Assembly: GCA_046714215.1 (NCBI GenBank) | Contig: JBKKBM010000145.1 | Coordinates: 1-9,481 of the forward strand | Origin: DATLCI01 sp046714215 | GTDB taxonomy: Bacteria; Acidobacteriota; Terriglobia; Terriglobales; Acidobacteriaceae | DNA: 9,481 nucleotides | Reading direction: 5' to 3' | Shown: in pieces, positions 6,248-9,481 of the stretch | How positions within the stretch are numbered: position 1 is the first letter of the stretch | How the letters are laid out: each line of letters begins with the position of its first letter | Translations under genes and position numbers: made by a program | The notes under the pieces: generated by a model | Told to the model about the DNA's origin: nothing | Database searches by the model: none | The model's input: only the letters and a program-made list of their open reading frames with translations

Positions 6248-7675
6248 ATGGCTTATATCCAGTTTCTCGGTGCTGCGGGGACGGTCACCGGCTCCAAACA
6301 TCTGATCAACACGGGCGACTTGCAGGTGTTAGTCGACTGCGGACTCTTTCAGGGCAAGAAAGAGTGGCGCGAGCGCAACTGGCAAGACATCCCCATTCCC
6401 GCGCGCGAGATTGACGCCGTCATCCTCACCCATGCGCACCTCGACCATTGCGGTTGGATCCCGCGGCTCTATCAGGAGGGCTACAAGGGCAAAGTCTATG
6501 CCACCCAGCCGACCATCGAACTCTGCGGCGTGGTGCTGTCGGATTCCGGACACCTGCAGGAAGAAGAAGCGGAGTTCCACAATCGGCACAAGAGTTCGAA
6601 GCATAACCCCGCGCGACCGCTCTACACGCAAGAGGATGCGGAGGAATGTCTGAAGTACTTTGTTCCGGTGGAATTCCATGTTGACACGCAATTGAGTCCG
6701 AACTTCAAGTTCCAATTCACGCGGGCGGCGCACATCCTGGGATCGGGCATGGCGCAGATCACGGTGCGGCAGAATGGCGGCGAGCGGCGGCTGCTCTTCA
6801 CCGGCGACATTGGCCGCATGCGTGACAGCAAGATCGCTCCCGGCAAAGTATTGCGCACGGGGCCGGAGGGCGGCGCTAAGACGGACTTGCTGGTGATGGA
6901 ATCGACCTATGGCAATCGCGAGCATCCGAAGACGGACCCGCGGCCGGAGGTCGCAAAGATCATCCAGGACACGGTGAAGCGCGGAGGCAGCATCGTAGTG
7001 CCGGCCTTCGCGGTGGAGCGCACCCAGAAATTCCTGTTCATGTTGAAGAGCATGATGGAGGCGGGCGATATTCCGCGCGTGCCCATTCATGTGGACAGTC
7101 CCATGGCCATCAAGGCGGTGCGCATCTTCATGAAATATGCGGGTGAATTTTCTGCGGAGACCAAAGACCTGATCGACCGCTTTGGTACGCCGCTGGACTG
7201 GCCGAATGTGTTTTTTGACGAGACCCAGCAGCAATCCAAGAAGATCAACGACTCGAATTATCCGGCCATCATCGTTTCATCGAGTGGCATGGTGACGGGC
7301 GGGCGGGTGCTGCATCACCTTATCCATCGGCTGCCGGACCCGCGCAACACCGTGATGTTCATCGGCTTCCAGGCCCCGGGAACGCGCGGCGCCATCATCA
7401 AGAGCGGAGCCGCAAGTGTGCGCATCTTCAGCCAGGAGGTCGCGATCCGCGCGCAGGTAGTGGCCATCGATCAGTTCAGCGACCACGCGGATACGGCCGA
7501 ATTACAAGAATGGTTGCAGACGTTTCAGGAGCCGCCCGACGTGACCTACCTAGTCCACGGAGAGCCCGCCGCCGCGGCTATGATGCGCGACGCATTCCAG
7601 CGGGAACTAAAGTTGAACGTGAAGGTGGCCGAGTATATGCAGAAGGTGGAAGTAAGTGGAATCACTTCTGGGTGA
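6248..7675 (+). CDS. MBL-fold beta-CASP RNA nuclease (COG1236/CPSF73-like)
   Basis: The product is 475 aa, the normal size for bacterial YSH1/CPSF73-like beta-CASP proteins. The ATG at 6248 follows a good Shine-Dalgarno (GGGAG, 6-nt spacing). The metallo-beta-lactamase motifs are complete: THAHLDH (H62, H64, D66, H67), AAHILGSG (H162), FTGDIG (D187) and the last His in YLVHGEP (H437). The beta-CASP part shows motif A ESTYGNR (218-224), PAFAVERTQ, HVDSPMA (281-287), SSSGMVTGGR and motif C SDHAD (411-415), followed by an RMMBL-type C-terminus. Family members are Zn-dependent endo- or exoribonucleases acting in RNA processing or decay in the cytoplasm. The gene starts 44 bp after the M1-like gene and probably shares its transcript. 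Its last 14 bp overlap the convergent gene on the minus strand. The exact substrate is not predictable. Confidence 0.92.
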   Translation: MAYIQFLGAAGTVTGSKHLINTGDLQVLVDCGLFQGKKEWRERNWQDIPIPAREIDAVILTHAHLDHCGWIPRLYQEGYKGKVYATQPTIELCGVVLSDSGHLQEEEAEFHNRHKSSKHNPARPLYTQEDAEECLKYFVPVEFHVDTQLSPNFKFQFTRAAHILGSGMAQITVRQNGGERRLLFTGDIGRMRDSKIAPGKVLRTGPEGGAKTDLLVMESTYGNREHPKTDPRPEVAKIIQDTVKRGGSIVVPAFAVERTQKFLFMLKSMMEAGDIPRVPIHVDSPMAIKAVRIFMKYAGEFSAETKDLIDRFGTPLDWPNVFFDETQQQSKKINDSNYPAIIVSSSGMVTGGRVLHHLIHRLPDPRNTVMFIGFQAPGTRGAIIKSGAASVRIFSQEVAIRAQVVAIDQFSDHADTAELQEWLQTFQEPPDVTYLVHGEPAAAAMMRDAFQRELKLNVKVAEYMQKVEVSGITSG

Positions 7676-8300
7676 CGGTGCCGCGACCTTGTCCGATAAC
7701 GACGGCGTCCATCTTTGCGGGCAGGTGGTAGCCGCGGTCGAGACCCACCTTGGGATACTTCGGACTGACGAAGCGGTCCACAAAAAATTGCAGCGCCATA
7801 CGCGGAACGGTGACGCCATCGATGGTCACCGACTCCACCGCCACGTGGACCATTCCGGCGCCGGCCGCAGCGGTACGCGCGCTGACCTCCACGTCGTGAA
7901 TGCCGGTAAATAAATACATCAGCGGATTATGCGTGCGGCGGTTGCGGGTAATGTCGTCAAAGGCGATGCGCGCCTGGGCGCGTACCTGGTTGGGCGTCAG
8001 GGTGAAAACCACCGACCGCACGCCCTCGGGCATGGTCAGTCGGCGCTCCGCAAAGTAGGCGTTGATCTCATCCTGCTGAAAGATAGTGGTCCGCTTGGGG
8101 GGACGTCCCTTCGCGCCGTTCTCTTTCACAGCCGCGATCTTCGTCTCCATGGAGTCAGCCAATTGCTTCCGGTCTTTTACGGGAAGCGGCGACGCAGCGG
8201 CCAAAGGGTTAGCGGCCAAATGGCTGGCGGCCAAAGCGAAGCTGAGGGCAAGCGCCCCCATCAGGGAAATATTAATTGCGGGCTTTCGCTGGGTTTGCAT
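7662..8300 (-). CDS. Exported conserved protein of unknown function, downstream partner of the AsmA-like gene
   Basis: The product is 212 aa; I do not recognise the family. A long signal peptide (basic MQTQRK, then LMGALALSFALAA) runs into three five-residue repeats LAASH-LAANP-LAAAS (residues 23-37). These come from three copies of a 9-bp unit at exactly 15-bp spacing (8197, 8212, 8227). The mature part has a basic segment (KGRPPKRTTIFQQDEINAYFA), then a predicted beta-rich domain (RSVVFTLTPNQVRAQARIAFDD ... VHVAVESVTIDGVTVPRM) ending in VVIGQGRGTVTQK. No Cys and no catalytic motif are obvious. It starts inside the 3' end of the AsmA-like gene (29-bp overlap) with only a weak GAAAA upstream, so translational coupling is likely. 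An envelope or lipid-related role next to AsmA is inference only. Its 3' end overlaps the beta-CASP gene tail-to-tail by 14 bp. Confidence 0.75.
   Translation of the reverse strand: MQTQRKPAINISLMGALALSFALAASHLAANPLAAASPLPVKDRKQLADSMETKIAAVKENGAKGRPPKRTTIFQQDEINAYFAERRLTMPEGVRSVVFTLTPNQVRAQARIAFDDITRNRRTHNPLMYLFTGIHDVEVSARTAAAGAGMVHVAVESVTIDGVTVPRMALQFFVDRFVSPKYPKVGLDRGYHLPAKMDAVVIGQGRGTVTQK
8197..8235 (-). repeat. Three 9-bp units at 15-bp period in a signal-peptide coding region
   Basis: GCGGCCAAA (plus strand) occurs exactly at 8197-8205, 8212-8220 and 8227-8235. On the minus strand it encodes the LAA of LAASH-LAANP-LAAAS at the end of the signal peptide of the 7662-8300 gene. This is likely a replication-slippage expansion. 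Confidence 0.8.
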
Positions 8301-9318
8301 TTTTCAAGTTAGATGCAGAATCCGGCGGGGGCAGGGCGTCGAGAGGAGAGATTGCCACCACCGCATTTTGCACTGAGCCGGAAACCAGCATCTGGTCGCG
8401 GGGGCCAGTCAGGCGGAGGCTCAATGCGCGGTCAAAGCCGGCGCGTCCGGAGACCTGGTAGGGACCGGTGCGCGTTTGCATGAGGGACGAAGTGAGGTCA
8501 ACTACTTCATCGCGGATGTTCAACGTGCCCGTCCAGTCAGAGAACTGAACTGCCGGGGCTTGTCCCGCGGTACGCCAGGCGCCATTGGTCCAGCGGAACT
8601 CCGCCTCGCCGGAGGCGGAACGGCGGAGCATGAGCGCGTCTGCGCCGCGCAAAGTCAGGTGATAAGTGAGTCGCAACGTTCCGGTGCCGAGCGGGCTGCG
8701 CAGCAGAGCATTCACCTGCGCCAGCGGCAAGCCCTCAACAATACCTTGTCCCGTGAACACCGGTTCACTGCCCGTGAGGTCGGCGTTCCATGTGCCTAGA
8801 TGTTTGCCGGAAAGCAGGTCTGCGTGAAAGCCCGTCACTCCGATTTTGCCGTGGTCAAAATCAACGCGGCCGGATGCGCGCGTAGCGACCAGGTTCTTGA
8901 TCACCAGCCGCCCGATGGAGATGGTCCCCTGCGCGGCGAGGTCCATCAAGCGGGATGTCTTCACCGTCTTGCCACTGAAGATGCGCGGCAGGGTGAGCCA
9001 GTCGGGGCTGCGATAGCGGGGATTCAAGACGCGATTCAGTTCGTCGAGATTCACCTCTGCCGCCTTCAAGTCAAAAGTGGATGGGCACGCCATGGGGGAG
9101 CAGCGTCGCGGAATCGTGACCGTACCTTCAATGACGGTGTTGCTGCCTTCGAGGCGCGCGGCCAGTCGCTGGATCGTAACGGCATCGGGAGTGAATTGCA
9201 GTGTTGCGGACTGGAGCACCAGCGGCGCTGCCACGCCGTCGACTTGCGTGGCCGCCTGGCGCAACTGGGCGGTCCCGATGATGAGGGGCGGAGAGAAATT
9301 GGCAAAGACGCCGTTCAC
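8272..9318 (-). CDS. AsmA-like C-terminal domain protein (3' part of an interrupted gene)
   Basis: The intact stretch is 348 aa from a GTG at 9316-9318 to TAA at 8272-8274. The sequence has the AsmA/TamB-like pattern of repeated short beta strands: NLDELNRVL, GTISIGRLVIKNLVA, GRVDFDHGKIGVTGFHADLLSGKHLGTWNADL, QVNALLRSPLGTGTLRLTYHLTLRG, and WTGTLNIRDEVVDL. Family members are envelope proteins thought to bridge or move phospholipids between inner and outer membrane. The GTG has no Shine-Dalgarno, and the family-like reading continues upstream of it (SDPRYQASGFADFSLSVNG) to an in-frame TAG at 9394-9396. The GTG is therefore probably not a natural start: this is the C-terminal part of a longer protein whose N-terminal part lies beyond the right edge. 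It is followed by, and overlaps, the 7662-8300 gene. Confidence 0.7.
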   Translation of the reverse strand: MNGVFANFSPPLIIGTAQLRQAATQVDGVAAPLVLQSATLQFTPDAVTIQRLAARLEGSNTVIEGTVTIPRRCSPMACPSTFDLKAAEVNLDELNRVLNPRYRSPDWLTLPRIFSGKTVKTSRLMDLAAQGTISIGRLVIKNLVATRASGRVDFDHGKIGVTGFHADLLSGKHLGTWNADLTGSEPVFTGQGIVEGLPLAQVNALLRSPLGTGTLRLTYHLTLRGADALMLRRSASGEAEFRWTNGAWRTAGQAPAVQFSDWTGTLNIRDEVVDLTSSLMQTRTGPYQVSGRAGFDRALSLRLTGPRDQMLVSGSVQNAVVAISPLDALPPPDSASNLKNANPAKARN

Positions 9319-9393
9319 CGAGAGACTGAAATCAGCAAAACCGGAGGCCTGGTAACGCGGATCCGAGAGTCCGAATAAACTCGCCTCGATCAG

Positions 9394-9481
9394 CTACTTC
9401 TTGATGTCTGCGTCTCCCTTGGCGTCAACCACGATGGCAGTGCGGGTAAGTCTCGCCGCGACGTAGACGGGGACGGCGCCG
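9394..9481 (-). pseudogene. Upstream fragment of the AsmA-like gene ending at an in-frame TAG
   Basis: The minus-strand frame of 8272-9318 is also open from the right edge to 9397 (28 codons, VPVYVAARLTRTAIVVDAKG ... DADIKK), and then meets TAG at 9394-9396. Both sides read like one AsmA-type protein, so the TAG looks like a single C-to-T change from CAG (Gln). Either the gene is broken in this strain or the base is a sequencing/assembly error. Without the rest of the gene this cannot be decided. Confidence 0.55.

Noticed and set aside
6329..7234. Minus-strand 301-codon open frame inside the beta-CASP gene
   Set aside because: The plus-strand frame has all MBL and beta-CASP motifs. The opposite frame is His/Arg-rich shadow coding.
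8800..9378. Plus-strand 192-codon open frame opposite the AsmA-like gene
   Set aside because: No domain-like sequence and no Shine-Dalgarno. The minus strand has coherent AsmA-like beta-strand patterning.

Overview
The window looks like chromosomal DNA from a GC-rich, Gram-negative soil-type bacterium. An Acidobacteriota (Terriglobia/Koribacter-like) origin is my best guess. The reasons are the giant secreted FG-GAP/kelch/Ig-like protein with the Big_2 wording common in that phylum, an AsmA-like envelope protein, several Ala/Pro-rich exported proteins, and a predicted selenoprotein. This is inference from protein style, not from a phylogenetic marker. No transposon, tRNA, rRNA or CRISPR array is visible.

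Layout. (1) Positions 1-2747, minus strand: the first 915 codons of a very large secreted repeat protein that runs off the left edge. It has a signal peptide, seven FG-GAP blades, a six-repeat kelch propeller inserted inside a Big_2 Ig-like domain, a PKD domain, and the start of a second Big_2/kelch module. (2) 2748-2988: a divergent intergenic region with two hairpins, a short palindrome and a candidate promoter. (3) 2989-3570, plus strand: an exported peroxiredoxin whose catalytic cysteine codon is an in-frame TGA, followed by a hairpin that fits the bacterial SECIS rules. This is the most interesting item in the window: a probable selenocysteine peroxiredoxin that a standard gene caller would split or miss. 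(4) 3703-7675, plus strand: rlmB (23S rRNA 2'-O-methyltransferase), a secreted M1/MA-clan-like protein that has lost the catalytic Glu of HExxH and overlaps rlmB by ATGA, and a beta-CASP metallo-beta-lactamase-fold RNA nuclease. These probably form one transcription unit. (5) 7662-9481, minus strand: an AsmA-like envelope protein interrupted by an in-frame TAG at 9394-9396, followed by an exported conserved protein of unknown function that overlaps it by 29 bp. The latter converges on the nuclease gene with a 14-bp tail-to-tail overlap.

How the genes fit together. The plus-strand group joins two RNA-acting enzymes (rlmB and the beta-CASP protein) with a secreted protein. The peroxiredoxin, the M1-like protein and the two minus-strand products all point to the cell envelope or periplasm. 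The main uncertainties are whether the TGA is truly read as selenocysteine, because the Sec machinery is not in this window, and whether the amber stop in the AsmA-like gene is a real mutation or a sequence error.
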